Assembly: GCA_023313575.1 (NCBI GenBank)
Contig: JAJTTP010000003.1
Coordinates: 2,170,001-2,234,000, forward strand
Reading direction: 5' to 3'
DNA: 64,000 nucleotides
From: Eutypella sp. D-1
Taxonomy: Eukaryota; Ascomycota; Sordariomycetes; Xylariales; Diatrypaceae
The position numbers and the translations under genes are program-made. Below, in pieces: positions 23,339 through 34,518 of the stretch (the stretch's first letter is position 1; each line of letters opens with the position of its first letter). The notes beneath the pieces are model-generated. The model did no database searches. It worked only from the letters and a program-made list of their open reading frames with translations, and was not told where the DNA came from.

Positions 23339-24270
23339 ATGTCGAAGATCACAGTCGGTACGTCGTCAATGCGATGATTTTCGAATAATTAAATAATTAC
23401 TTTTAACTGACATTTTTTACCCCGCCAAACAGCCGGAGTGCGTTCCAACGTCGCCGAACTCCTCGAGTACTCGACGGAGACTAAGAAGCGAAACTTCCTC
23501 GAGACCGTTGAGCTGTAAGTTTTGGAATGAGAATGCGACCGAGACGACGAGACGACGAGACGATGAGACGATGAGGCGACGACAAGATTCATTTTTTACT
23601 GACTTGGTTGTGCCTCCTCTACTATAGTCAGATTGGCCTCAAGAACTATGACCCCCAGCGTGACAAGCGTTTCTCGGGCACCATCCGTCTGCCCTCGATT
23701 CCTCGTCCCAACATGAGCATCTGCATTCTTGGTGACCAGCACGATATCGACCGTGCTAAGCACGGTGGCGTCGACGCCATGTCCGCCGACGACCTGAAGA
23801 AGCTCAACAAGAACAAGAAGTTGATCAAGAAGCTCGCTCGCAAGTACGACGCTTTCGTCGCTTCCGAGACCCTGATCAAGCAGATTCCTCGTCTCCTGGG
23901 TCCTGGTCTATCCAAGGGTAAGCAAGCCGCTTCCTCGCTGCTCGCATTCTGATAAGCCAATAACATATATGCTAACTGATGTGTCCCCCCCCTCCCCCCC
24001 TCTCTAGCCGGCAAGTTCCCCACTCCGGTCTCCCACGCCGACGACCTTACTGGCAAGATCAACGAGGTCAAGTCCACCATCAAGTTCCAGCTGAAGAAGG
24101 TGCTCTGCATGGGTGTCGCCGTCGGAAACGTCGGCATGGACCAGGAGGAGCTGATCGGCAACATCATGTTGGCCATCAACTACCTGGTCTCCCTGCTGAA
24201 GAAGGGCTGGCAGAACGTCGGTAGCCTGACCATCAAGGCTACCATGTCTCCCCCCAAGCGCCTCTACTAA
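23339..24270 (+). CDS. RPL10A: 60S ribosomal protein L10a (uL1)
   Basis: Component of the large cytosolic ribosomal subunit that forms the L1 stalk and helps move deacylated tRNA out of the E site. Exons 23339-23357, 23433-23514, 23628-23917 and 24008-24270 give 217 residues, the normal eukaryotic length. Diagnostic stretches are [60 protein letters not shown] and [20 protein letters not shown], ending SPPKRLY. The first exon codes only six full codons, a common arrangement in fungal ribosomal protein genes. Intron 2 carries a small GACGAGAC-type tandem array. The upstream sequence at about 23255-23280 is CT-rich, often seen in highly expressed fungal promoters. Identity is secure. Confidence 0.97.
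23528..23585 (+). repeat. Short tandem array inside an RPL10A intron
   Basis: Imperfect 8-9 bp units of the form GACGAGAC/GATGAGAC, repeated about six times within the second intron. Slippage-type minisatellite with no coding content. Confidence 0.7.
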
Positions 24271-26302
24271 GCTGGATCCGTGGTATCTATCATAAAACAA
24301 ACAAACCACCGGGAATGAACTTCTGGAGGATGTAGTCCTATTGGTGCTGGCCATTCGGATCGTAGTAAAGGCACACAGATAGTCAATTGATACGAACCTC
24401 CAAACCCAAATCACACTTATTTCGCTGGTGAGATTATTAACCAAATAATATGCATCGCGCCCGAGTGTAATATGCGATGATACATATATGAACATATGGG
24501 ACCTCGCATCCATATTATGAATCTCCATACTAGGAATATGGCCGCAAAAACATGTTCACACGAGATCAAAAATCACGCTGCCAAAGTGATCATTTTGATG
24601 AGACAAAATCTCCAGTGCTTAGCTTCTCTAGTTGGGGACATCAACTACCATCACGATTACGGGTCATGGGTAGTGTCATCGCTTCGCCATGTCTTCTGAT
24701 ATTGCATTTGTCACGCGAACACGCACACACTCTCTATCTCTATCAATAAGGCTACTAGACACACGCGACAATAGCGGCGCAAGTGAAGAACATGAAGAAT
24801 GTTCAACAAAAAATGTGAGAAACACCCCACAGTCGCGAACCTAGAGGAACTGGAGTCGGCGGCTGTATTGGGAAGGGTGCACTCAAAAGGTTCGATGGAG
24901 GAGGCCGGGAACGGAAGGAAATCCATGGAAGAGAAAATAAAGACAATAACCCTCAGCAAGCCGCCGTAGCGGAGCCTCCTATTTTGGTATTAAATATAAC
25001 ATTTGACGATGTAGTATTTAACCCATACTGATGATGAAGAAAAAAAAAGAAGAGAAGAAAAAATTCACAAGAAAGATTTCGGAGCATGCAAGTATTTATT
25101 CTAAGATTTTTTTTTTTGCTTAGTGCGGGCGGGGCGATTGGGACACTCTCTGATTGGTGGATAGCTAGCTGGACAGGCGGGTGGCTGGTGGTTGGTTTAC
25201 ATGCGATAAGAAATGTGGTGTGGGGCTTAGGTGTAGCTGATAAGCGCTCGTGCCAAGGCTTTCTAGATATCGAATGCTTTCTGTATCCATACATCAGGCA
25301 GGCAGGCAGGTAGGTAGAGCTCTAGGTGTTACCGCCGACGACTACAGACAAACGCGAAAGGCGCACGTACTGCCATGCTTCTTTGATAGCCATGAGACAG
25401 ACTGGTTGCTTATTGGCAAGAGATCTAGTCCCTCATCAACGATTAGAACCCCGGCCATCCCCCCCTCCCTCCTCCACAAAAGCGCGACGGCCTCTCAGTG
25501 AATGATTATACAGACATCTAGATAGATATCGCCGTACCGTTCTAGTCCGAATTTACACCTCTGGTGCATCCTCGGAAGCCGTGCTCAGGCTCGGAGTTGT
25601 GCTTCTACTAGTGACCTGCGCAAATGTCCACTCACCTCCATTAGGAGGATCATGATCAGTCCCGCACAGGTGATGTGCCCGAGTCTCTTAATAATGTATG
25701 CGGGAGACCGTCCTAGTTACCGGTAAATTGAGGCTTTCCTTGTATTTCCTGGCATATTGGGATCTTCTCTTTTACATTTTTCATATTGGTCTTGGCTATC
25801 TTGATCGGGCTCTGCGCCTAGATGTTGGAGGGGTGAATAGAAGGTATCGATATAGAGAAAACCCAAATGGTGGAAAGCTGGTGATTGACGAGGCATGAAT
25901 AAAACAAGGGGCCTTGCGCTACACGGGAACTGTCACTACCGCCCACATTGTGTGATGCAATACGAAGTATATGATGACAGAACCTTGAAGACTCGGATTG
26001 GAGGGTTCGACATCGTTACTCATAGGAAGTATCGCGTTCTGTTGTGGAGACCGGGCGTAAACTTGATCCCGTAACAGAGCGCCGGAGAAGTCAGCCAAGG
26101 CTTGCCTTCGAAAAACGTTTTCCTCAACGGCCATTCGGTCATTCGTATATCTATCTTTCTACCACGCTCGTGTATCCATCAACGCATCTTCCGCCCTTAT
26201 GCCCCAGACTAAACCAACACCTTTAAATGCAACATAATAGCGACTGTAATAGCCACTGAAACCCCCCTACATTCCACATCAGTCAATCGTCCAGCCGGCC
26301 GG
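24271..26302. other. Intergenic region between convergent RPL10A and NADH pyrophosphatase genes
   Basis: No gene supported. It includes the 3' flanks of both neighbours, AT-rich stretches near 24.4-24.5 kb, a purine-rich tract at 25.04-25.08 kb and a GGCAGGCAGGTAGGTA run near 25300. The 66-codon plus frame at 25698-25898 has no recognisable features. Confidence 0.45.
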
Positions 26303-27692
26303 CTAGATCTTGGACGCTGTGCCCAGGTACCCGCCGCAGACGGCATCAATGAGGCGATTGGCGATGGCGGTCTGGGGCGGTATCCTCAGGGGGCCGATCT
26401 TCTCGCCCTCCTTGGGCTCTTCGCCGAGGGGCGGACCAGGGTTGAGCAGGGCGGCGCGGACTTCCTCGAAGGTGAACCAGCGGGCGTCGTCGAGCTCCTG
26501 GTCGTGGCCGAGGTGGATTTCCTCCCCGGCGCCGGGTAGGGCCTGGCCGACCGCGCCGAGCATGAGGTTGGCGGGGTAGGGCCAGGGCTGGGAGCTGTGC
26601 AGCACGACGCGACCGACGGTGACGCCACTCTCCTCCCACGTCTCCCGCCGCACCGCCTCCTCCACCGACTCCCCCGGCTCCAGGAACCCCGCCAGCGTCG
26701 AGTACCACAGCGGCGGGAACCGCTTGTTCCGCCCCAGTAGGATCCGCGTCCCGTCTGCCGACACGATCGCCATGATCACCGTCGGGTCCGTCCGCGGGAA
26801 GCACAGGTTCGACACTCCGTGCCGTGTCGGGCAATCCGGGCGCGCGGTTGGCGTGGCTGAGTCCCGGCCCTCCACCCCCGCCCAGTCCGCCGGCGGGCAC
26901 ACCCGCTTCGTCCCCGCGTTCACTGACATTGTTGGCCGCCCGCAGCCACCACAGAACGGGTTGCGGGCGTTCCAGTCCAGCAGGGCGCGCGCCTGTGCGT
27001 AGATGGCGGCTGCGAAAACGGGCGTTGGTGAGCATGCATTGCCATCCTATCATCATCCCTGTCACGGTACCGGGCAGTCCGACCCCAATGCCGCCTCCTC
27101 ACTCCACATAGATAAAGGCGGGAGAAGACTTACCTTCAGGAGCATTGAGCGTGGTGACGTGACGGACGCCGGCCAGGAAGGTCAAGCCCTTTTCCTTGAT
27201 GTGCTCGATGATGGTCTTGGCGGTCTCGGCGGAGTCGCCGCGAGGCGTGACGTCGACGGCGAAGTACGGGGTTCCTCGGTACTCGCCGGAATGGTAGTCG
27301 AAGGCGTCGGCGGCATCCTTGTCCTTCTCGTCGAGGCCGAGAAAGAGGACGATGGAGCGGTGGGCCTCGGTCGCGGAGTTGAACGCCGCGACGTGCTCCT
27401 GCTCGGAGGCCCAGGCGAAGGGGCGGTCGCCGGTCAACGGGGCGACGTCGGCGCGCGCCACGTACGCCAGCTGCGTCGGATCCCGGGCCAGCGGGGCCAG
27501 GCCGTTCATAGGCAGGATGCGCGTGGTGGGGTGCCCGAACGCCGCGGCCAGGAACCCGTAGTTCGTCCGCAGGAACGACACCCGGTTCAGCGGCGACCCG
27601 CTGAAGTAGTTGGCCACCTCGCGCCCGAACTTGCGCGTCAGCATCGAGTCGTCCTCCGGCAGGACTGGGAGGTCCGGCACCGACGCACTCAT
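26303..27692 (-). CDS. NPY1: NADH pyrophosphatase (Nudix hydrolase), probably peroxisomal
   Basis: Hydrolyses NADH, NAD+ and related dinucleotides (including NAD-type RNA caps in the wider family) to the mononucleotide and AMP. Two exons, 27692-27134 and 27009-26303, give 421 residues. An N-terminal Nudix-like domain (about 1-185) precedes a zinc ribbon with CGGC at 206-209 and C246/C256 in CPTRHGVSNLCFPRTDP, matching the NPY1/NUDT12/NudC layout. The catalytic Nudix box is at 294-316, GFLEPGESVEEAVRRE followed by TWEESGV, with all the expected Glu residues. The last three residues are SKI, a plausible type 1 peroxisomal targeting signal, agreeing with the known location of yeast Npy1. The long GC-rich frames on the opposite strand are shadows of its codon bias. 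Confidence 0.93.
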
Positions 27693-28763
27693 GTTCCGGG
27701 TTCGGGGGAGTTTTTTGGGGGGGCGGGGAGACGTGTGGTGTAGCTTAGCTTAGCCTAGCCTAGGCAGTCGGTATATATATCGGTATATATAGATATAAGC
27801 CGAGCGTGCGCCGATGTATGTGTGAGTGCTTCACGAACGGAGTGCCACTATCAGTAGACACAACCAATATTAGGGGGAAAGAGGGAAAATAGGCATGGGT
27901 TGGATGATTTATTTGAAAAGTCACCAACCAATAATTCGGGAACTGTGTGCAGTCTTACAATTCCTCTCCCGCTCATTGCCTACCTAGGTATTCGGTAGTA
28001 TACCACTAACTCCCTCTTAGTTCTACCTAACTTTAGGAGATTTGTCGGAGATACGATGGATCCCTTTAAACTTGTTCCTCCCCCCAACCTTGAAAGTCTC
28101 AAACCCCCAACTTCCTAAGGCGGCACGGGCCTGCGGGGCATACCCGTGGACCTTGTGATGACGCTGATTAATCGTTATCGGCATGGACGGATCAGCGGTA
28201 CCTTTAGATGCTTACTTTCGCTCGAATAACGAAACCCATTCCTAAGCAATAATCTTGCTCTATACAGCATGATAGGCTTATTTTAATCATTGACGGAATT
28301 CCATGTTCTTCCGTTCCGTGTATTAGAAACCTCAATATGTCCAGGTCATAAAGTGCTGCGCAGTGAAGTTAGGTGGAATTTAAAAATGGAATCTGTATGT
28401 TATATAATACACACTTCTTCGGTATATCGTCGGCGTTGTGATTTCGCAATGGTTGTTACCGAAGTTGTTATTTAACCCCTCTCCGTACGCTAAAACTGCA
28501 ATTCAAACCCCGAGAATACGTGTCTTAGGTGCCTCGAAGTTAGAAATATGGATAAATCCCTACTTTGGTAAGCAGGCAATTGAAGACTTCCACACCATTC
28601 CGATTCCAAAGGAATTGCCCAATGCCAACTGTACCAAGCGATGGCCCGTTATTGGAAGTCTACTCTTTCCCGTCGGGGCTCCCCCGCCCCATGATATTTA
28701 CACCACAGTCAGGCCACGAAAGGCTGTAGGTACATGGTGACAAAATCCCCCCCTGAGCCGCCA
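27693..28763. other. Intergenic region
   Basis: No gene seen. A TATATATATCGGTATATATA-type AT tract at about 27771-27792 lies 80-100 bp before the pyrophosphatase ATG and is a candidate TATA region for it. A TAGCTTAGCTTAGCCTAGCC micro-repeat lies at about 27739-27760. The rest has no coding support. Confidence 0.45.
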
Positions 28764-29721
28764 TCAAGCAATTTCATTCTTCCATAACCAGAATCCAGTG
28801 TAGATTACCAACCCCGTAGCAGAAAAGATACCGATCCAGACTTGGGTCGCTCTCATAAATACCTTGGTGACATACTTGTCTGTCGCTTCGGCCTCGTTTG
28901 CCTTAGGAAATGGCTCGTCCGGAACGGAAGCCCCTAAGAATTGGCAAAGGGGCCCCCAGCCGTCGCTAAGTTCCATCTCCAGTAGCTGCCTCTCCGGTAC
29001 AATAGATCGCACTTTATCATTGTGGGCTTCAAGTATGTCTACGGGGAGAAAGTATTTGGCAATTGCGTTTTAGTATAAGAGCTGAGAGGGGAATGGAGGG
29101 CGAAGCGAGATAACAGTGACTTACGAGGGCCACCCTTCTCGATAAAGTCCTTCGGACCCGCGCGGTTTACATCTAACCCCGCGAGGCGCAGGAGCGAACG
29201 GCTGTACGAATTATTAAACTTGGGAAGTTGTCTCCAGCCCGGGATAGGCGCAAGCATGACATTAAGCCACGAAGGCGTAGTCCTGCTACTCAGGGCCGAT
29301 ATGCTGTTCCACCACTTCTCCGGATCCCTGCGGACTAGCACGACTTTCGCATCAGGGTACAACTCCATCAGTTCGGGCATGAAGTCGATCGGGGGTAGAT
29401 CCGCAACCACGGTGAATCCGGCGGTGGCTTTTCGAGCGAGCTTCAAGGTCCGCTCCTTGTCGTCCGCCTCCCTGGCCTCGTATGCTTCGATCCATGTACG
29501 TCAGTACTCTGGTGGCGTTAATATACGTCAAATGAGCCGTTCTCGTGTGACTCCATACCATCATCGCGTACTATAATCTGGGTACCGCCATGGAGGACTG
29601 GTCCGTCGACGAGCTTCGCCAATGCCAGGCACATGGACAGAGTGCCGGTTCGCGAGTAACCGGCTGAGATGACCTGGACCTTACGTGAAAGATCCGTCGG
29701 TATGGACGCTTCGGCGCCCAT
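28764..29721 (-). CDS. Sulfotransferase-fold P-loop protein with C-terminal membrane anchor
   Basis: Exons 29721-29559, 29484-29125 and 29038-28764 give 265 residues. The N-terminus has VQVISAGYSRTGTLSMCLAL, the phosphosulfate-binding-loop signature of the fungal Sulfotransfer_4 family (often annotated simply as P-loop NTPase). A second family-like stretch is YPDAKVVLVRRDPEKWWNSI, corresponding to the 3'-phosphate-binding region. LCQFLGASVPDEPFP near the C-terminus is also typical, with the conserved Pro. A hydrophobic segment, ATQVWIGIFSATGLVIYTGF, sits just before the last few residues (WLWKNEIA), so the protein is probably tail-anchored. Members are common in secondary metabolism and lipid contexts, but their substrates are mostly undetermined; none can be named here. 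Confidence 0.85.
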
Positions 29722-30668
29722 GATGATGGCCTTCAGCTACTCTCTTAACGTCTCTTATTGATTTGAGAAAGTCGAAATTGGTGATTGAGAATTAAGGAAG
29801 GCCTTCCACGGGCGACTTGAACACGAGAGATCCCACTACTGTTATACATATACATGTCCTGCTTTTTCTACTCTGCATTTTCCCTCATATACGAACTATG
29901 CAGGGAATAGCATCCCTAGAAGGATGAGACCCATATCCGAGTTGATCATTCGTTATGATGGGGTTTAGTGCTAATCCCGATAGGCTAGGCGAGCGATTGG
30001 GTAACTTGGGTTCTCATCCTTCAAGACATTCGCGTCTCGTAGCCAGTTGTCATCGGTGATGAGTAGAACATGATGGGTGCCCGCAGGCAGGGAGGTCGTC
30101 CTTCGTTCAAGATATTGATAAAGGGCTGCCAATCTTTAAGGTATAAGTATAATAAAGGTGGTACATTGTGACTGGCCAATTCAGCGGTCTTGAAAGAGTA
30201 GGGGGCATATCTTAGATTATGGTATGGCCGATAGGCTTCAATAAGTATAGACAGGGCGCCATCGCAACATCTATATCCTGCCAGCAACGTAAATTTGAAT
30301 TTTTCTTTTTAACAAGATGGGAGTCACAAGGGCCTTGCATGCGGTCGCTGGTACCCAAGAGAGCTGGACACCCTGCGTTACACCCTCCGGGTATAGCTAT
30401 TGCGATTGCTGAGTGATATCGATCACGGTCAGTATCTTAACTGAGCAAGACCGTTATGACATAGAGCACAGTAAATATGGGTCATTCTCGAAGCCAATGA
30501 AGTCAGAGGTAGGCTTTTGACACTTCAAACCTATGACGGATGACTGTTGCTGGCTAATTACGTGCCAAGTATAAGGATAAAACAAGCTCACCTACAAACA
30601 GAGGCTTGTCTTTTCTCTTCCGTGGTTATCACTCTCAAGAACACGACAAACAGCCCGTACGAGCAAAA
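29722..30668. other. Intergenic region between divergent genes
   Basis: No gene supported. It lies between the divergent starts of the sulfotransferase-fold gene and the Cys/His-repeat gene, so it should contain both promoters. The small minus frame at 30021-30287 has no domain. Confidence 0.45.
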
Positions 30669-31457
30669 ATGACGCTACCACCAACGACGTCGATCTTCAC
30701 AACCGGCAGCGATAGTGCTTTCAAGAGTGTCCCACCAGCTACTGCTGCGCCAGCCTCAGCGTCTTCCTCCCTGGCAGCCCCAGGTGGCTTGAAAATTCCG
30801 GCAGACCAGGGGGCAAATGTTGCTCTGGCACGGCAGCTAATCAACCACCAGAAATACCTCTGCTATCAGCTTCCACGTTATCACCAATGCGGCCACCCCG
30901 TTGGCCGGGGTGGACAAGCAGCCTACGACCTGTTGCTGAGCCGACAACATATCGATAGGCTGGGGTACGGCGTTGAGTGTGACGCCGAATGTGCCGTTGA
31001 TAGTTCGCGCCGCATTGTTGACCCGGGCCGCTGTCCGCAGTGCATACCTGTAGAGGAATGCTTTTCGGCTGTTCTGAAGCATTCCTGTGGACATCTAGCG
31101 GGCGTGCTGTCCTCGGGCGGCCTTAATCATGACGCCCGACTCGGGGCTCATGAACCATGTAACGCGCGATGCCACTCCATGCAGATTGACCAAAACGTTG
31201 GGGGAGCCTGCCCGCGGTGCACTTCACGGCATTGCCGCATGATATGGGAGAGCTACAGATGTGGGCATCGCGGCGGCGCTATCAGCCCGCTCGTCATAGG
31301 ATGGAACCACTTACGGAATTTGGAGAACAGTGCCGCTCCTTGCGATGCCAGGTGCCGGTTTGCACACCAGAAGATAGAAGTCGGTGCAAGGTGTCTCCGA
31401 TGCAAACCGCTGTATGTGTCCGCCTACCAACGAACCATTCGCACGCGGCGGTGGTGA
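30669..31457 (+). CDS. Small protein with three tandem Cys/His putative zinc-binding repeats
   Basis: Single-exon frame of 262 residues starting MTLPPTTSIF; the frame extends upstream only to a TTG, so the ATG is preferred. After an Ala/Ser/Pro-rich N-terminus it contains three copies of the same pattern. Repeat 1: C74-G-H76, C104-DAE-C108, C122-PQ-C125. Repeat 2: C140-G-H142, C164-NAR-C168, C181-PR-C184. Repeat 3: C198-G-H200, C225-DAR-C229, C242-LR-C245. Each is CGH, 24-30 residues, CxxxC, 12-13 residues, CxxC, which gives enough ligands for one or two zinc ions per repeat. I do not recognise a named domain. There is no signal peptide or membrane segment, so it is probably cytosolic or nuclear. 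Binding of nucleic acid or protein is possible but unproven. Confidence 0.75.
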   Translation: MTLPPTTSIFTTGSDSAFKSVPPATAAPASASSSLAAPGGLKIPADQGANVALARQLINHQKYLCYQLPRYHQCGHPVGRGGQAAYDLLLSRQHIDRLGYGVECDAECAVDSSRRIVDPGRCPQCIPVEECFSAVLKHSCGHLAGVLSSGGLNHDARLGAHEPCNARCHSMQIDQNVGGACPRCTSRHCRMIWESYRCGHRGGAISPLVIGWNHLRNLENSAAPCDARCRFAHQKIEVGARCLRCKPLYVSAYQRTIRTRRW

Positions 31458-33130
31458 AGCAGCGGAAATTTACTCATGTCCTTTCGAGGGTCCTTATCCT
31501 GTATCGGTCTGGGAATGTCTATTGGTGATTGCTGCACATGGAAAGCTGAGTACGTAGGATACTGGGAGAACAAGGCGGAGGAGCTGGGTAGGTGAGAAGT
31601 AGTTCCTATGAGAAATGCGATTGAATGGCCCTATTTCTTTATGTCCGTCCATGTCCTGATGCGTGCAGAGATGCCAAAGTCCCACGCATCCCTCGAAAAA
31701 ATGCTGGCTCGATATCCGAGACCCAAGGAAGAGAAAGTGTACCAAAAATAGGAGCTGCTGTTATGGTGCCCCGTCGCGAATACCAAACGACAGCATTAGT
31801 AGAACCCAATCAAGTGACATAACGCGCAGTGCACGCCGAGCGCGGGATCGAGCACCTGTCCGATGGCGCACGCACGTCCAGCGCTTGGTGTGACCACTCT
31901 CTAAGGCTCTGCCGCATAACTTTTAGGGGACAAGAATCTGTACTTGGTCTGGACTACGAAGTAGGTGTGTCATGATACGCCCTCAGATCATCCTGCACTT
32001 TCCATGATGTTGATGGACAGACGGGTAGGCGCATGCACCAGCATCTTGTTATCGAGTGATTCGCAGGGCTTCGCTCAGGCTTCGAGCAGGCCAGGCAGGC
32101 TCCCTTTACACCCGCCGCTATATCTGGCTAGATGCAGATCTGCAACGATCAACGAGCGAGGAGTAAAGTGTTGCGATTGGTTGTTTTGTACCACACTACA
32201 CGTTTGAGAGGGCGAATAAAAAGGGGTTGGGTAGAGTGAGAAGCCAGAGCCCCACCAATCTCCCCAAACGATAAAAAGTTTCGTACGTGGTCACGATATG
32301 CGAGGCTGCATATACTGAGGATTTCGTGTGATTAGAACTGCACTCTTATGCTTCTTCTCACGCATCCTGTTCCGGGTTGCCGCAGAGCCTTGGAAGCGGC
32401 TGCTCGTTGCTGTACCCCCGACTTGGCGCGGTCCTGATCTGCTGTATCACCACTATCTAACTGCAAACTATACTCCCTATCCCTCACCTCATGAGAGCCT
32501 GAAAGTCAGGAGGCGATTCAATTTCTAGTTTTAGCTTGTAATGAGGCGAGTCCCTAGGTTGTCTGTGGTTCACGGGTAGTTCCTCCGAGTGTAGAGTGAG
32601 TGGCTTTGCTGTACTTGCGAAGAATGGTTGCCACACAGATGCAAGGCTGCACCGTAGTCATTGGCCTCCTAATGGAGCCCGTGAGCAAGGAAGGCAGACT
32701 ATAAAATGATTTGGCTTGCATAAAGCTTGCTTCTGAGCCTGCGGCCGGCCTTCCCCGGGCGGGGAATGGGGGAAGGGGAGGGAAGAGAGAAGTTCGACGG
32801 AAAAGGTAGATCGGTATACGCGACTATGTTGAGGGCTGGAAACCGTGACCGTTACTTTTCATCGCCGCCAGCGTTGTCTCAGGCGGGTATGTTCTGACGC
32901 AGGTCTTGGCGAGGCAAACCAGCCGAGTGGAGGGGCTATCGAGGATTGCGGAAGAGTGATGATTATTGTTGACGTGCATATCCTCGATTTTATACCGTGG
33001 GGGGAGGCAATACCTATCGCTAGTGCTTTCGAATACTGGATGACCATGCATGGAACCCACGCGATCCCGGAATGCTGGAGAAGTATAATTTAATTCGGCC
33101 TCGCCGCCTTCGTTCACACGATATGTGACC
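31458..33130. other. Intergenic region
   Basis: No gene supported. A 5' exon of the following membrane-protein gene could lie near 32826-33100, but no unambiguous exon with a signal peptide was found. Candidate basal elements (TATAAAATG near 32699; GAATAAAAAGG near 32213) are present. Confidence 0.4.
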
Positions 33131-34015
33131 ATGAACCGACCTACCCGTGAATTGTGTGCCTCGGGGTACAGCACAGCAAAGAGAGTCATGGCACCACAGG
33201 CGCAAGAGACTTACGGTATCCGAACACAGACGATCACACGCGAAGGATCGCCGGATGTCTTCGTCACAACATGGACTTTGGGGGGAAATGGCCACGAGTC
33301 AACCGCGACGCCCGTTGCCGATGCCGCCGGCGTTGGCGAAGACACCGGAGGGGCGGCTTCACGCGACAGCACTCCAAAGGATGACGCTCACGGGAACAAT
33401 ATCAACTTAGGCGCAATCATCAGCGCCGTGGCGGCTAGCATTATTTTGCTTTTTGTCCTGATTTTCTGCTGTAGGCGGAAGCGCCGTGGTTCCTCTCGTA
33501 TGGCCTCTCTTGCCGGGGTCTACTTCGTGCTACCTGCCTAGTATTTCTCAACAAGCACTAACCAAAGGCTTATATACATAGGCAGCAAAGACACACGTAC
33601 CCGCGGACCAAAGCGGTCACCACCCTCAAGCGAACCCAGATACCCCCGGTACCCCCCAAACAGCCGTCGACATCAGACAAACAGCGAAGGCGACGATTCG
33701 AGCAGCTCGTCAAGTCGGTCGTCGGTGCGGACGGCGGAGGACAATGCCGCGGGAGCAGCACCGATCCCTAATCCAGCTCAGCACCGTAGCGGGGTCCCGA
33801 ACATCGGTATGCCTGCCCCGCAGGCGCCCGGGGTGGGCGGTTGGGTGCCCCCTGGACCCCCGGGTCGAGGAGCCGCTCCACCCCCGGGATTTCCGCCGCC
33901 TGCTGGCCCCCCTGGCGTTCCACCGCCTCCTGCGATGATATTCGGGGGCCGCGGTGGAGGGCCGCCGCTCCCAGGGCGAGGACGAGGTGGGCCGCCTCCC
34001 GGAACAACGAGATGA
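33131..34015 (+). CDS. Single-pass membrane protein with proline-rich cytoplasmic tail
   Basis: Exons 33131-33497 and 33582-34015 (intron GTATGG..ATAG) give 266 residues. Residues about 25-90 are Thr/Ser/Asp/Gly-rich with no conserved domain. A transmembrane helix follows (INLGAIISAVAASIILLFVL), then a stop-transfer cluster CCRRKRRGSSR, then a basic and serine-rich stretch. The last hundred residues are very rich in Pro and Gly (GWVPPGPPGRGAAPPPGFPP and similar). The layout resembles the many fungal wall-sensor-like proteins (Ser/Thr-rich ectodomain, one TM, disordered tail). A signal peptide is absent in this model, so the true start may lie in an unrecognised upstream exon. The proline-rich tail could bind SH3 or WW domains; that is inference. 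Confidence 0.65.
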
Positions 34016-34518
34016 GATAGCGTCGAAAGTATCTAAGGGTAGAGAAAAACATAGTAGCTATGTCTATGGCGATTGAGCTTTTCATATGTCTGCAGGAGTC
34101 AAGAGCAGGTACTGAGGACATGGAATATTCCAGTACTTGTATATTTTGTACGAGGACTAGGATGTCGGAGTATGGTAGCAACCTGGGGAATATGTAATAA
34201 GAATGGAAAACTGTTCGATTACGTCCCCAATAGCTGGACGTGGCTACACGCTAACGTAGTACTACCAACGACGCTGTGTATGATACCTTTCGATAATGTT
34301 ACACGCTGTGTATGATATTTAGACCAGAACCTCGTGTATACGCCGTTCGTGATACTTCCGTTCCGTGATTCTCGCCTCCCTGTAAAGGAGGCAACCGCTA
34401 AGGAATCCGACTATTACGTCCTAGGTGCACTCACAAATCTGTCTCCATGCGATCCCGTCCTGTGCTACCCCTTCTATGTTCAAATTCCCGTCCCATCAAC
34501 GCCCCATCCTGCCGTAAA
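34016..34518. other. Convergent intergenic region
   Basis: 3' flanks of the membrane-protein gene and of DOA10. A small repeat, ACGCTGTGTATGATA, occurs twice (about 34270 and 34302). No gene seen. Confidence 0.45.

Noticed and set aside
24004..24528. 174-codon minus-strand frame
   Set aside because: Overlaps the conserved last exon of RPL10A in antisense.
26346..27065. 239-codon minus-strand frame overlapping the Nudix domain
   Set aside because: Arg/Gly/Pro-rich alternative frame of the real gene.
27003..27743. 246-codon plus-strand frame
   Set aside because: Antisense shadow of the GC-rich first exon of the NADH pyrophosphatase gene.
32824..33189. 121-codon minus-strand frame
   Set aside because: Overlaps the start of the single-pass membrane-protein gene and shows no domain. 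It could be revisited if transcripts support it.
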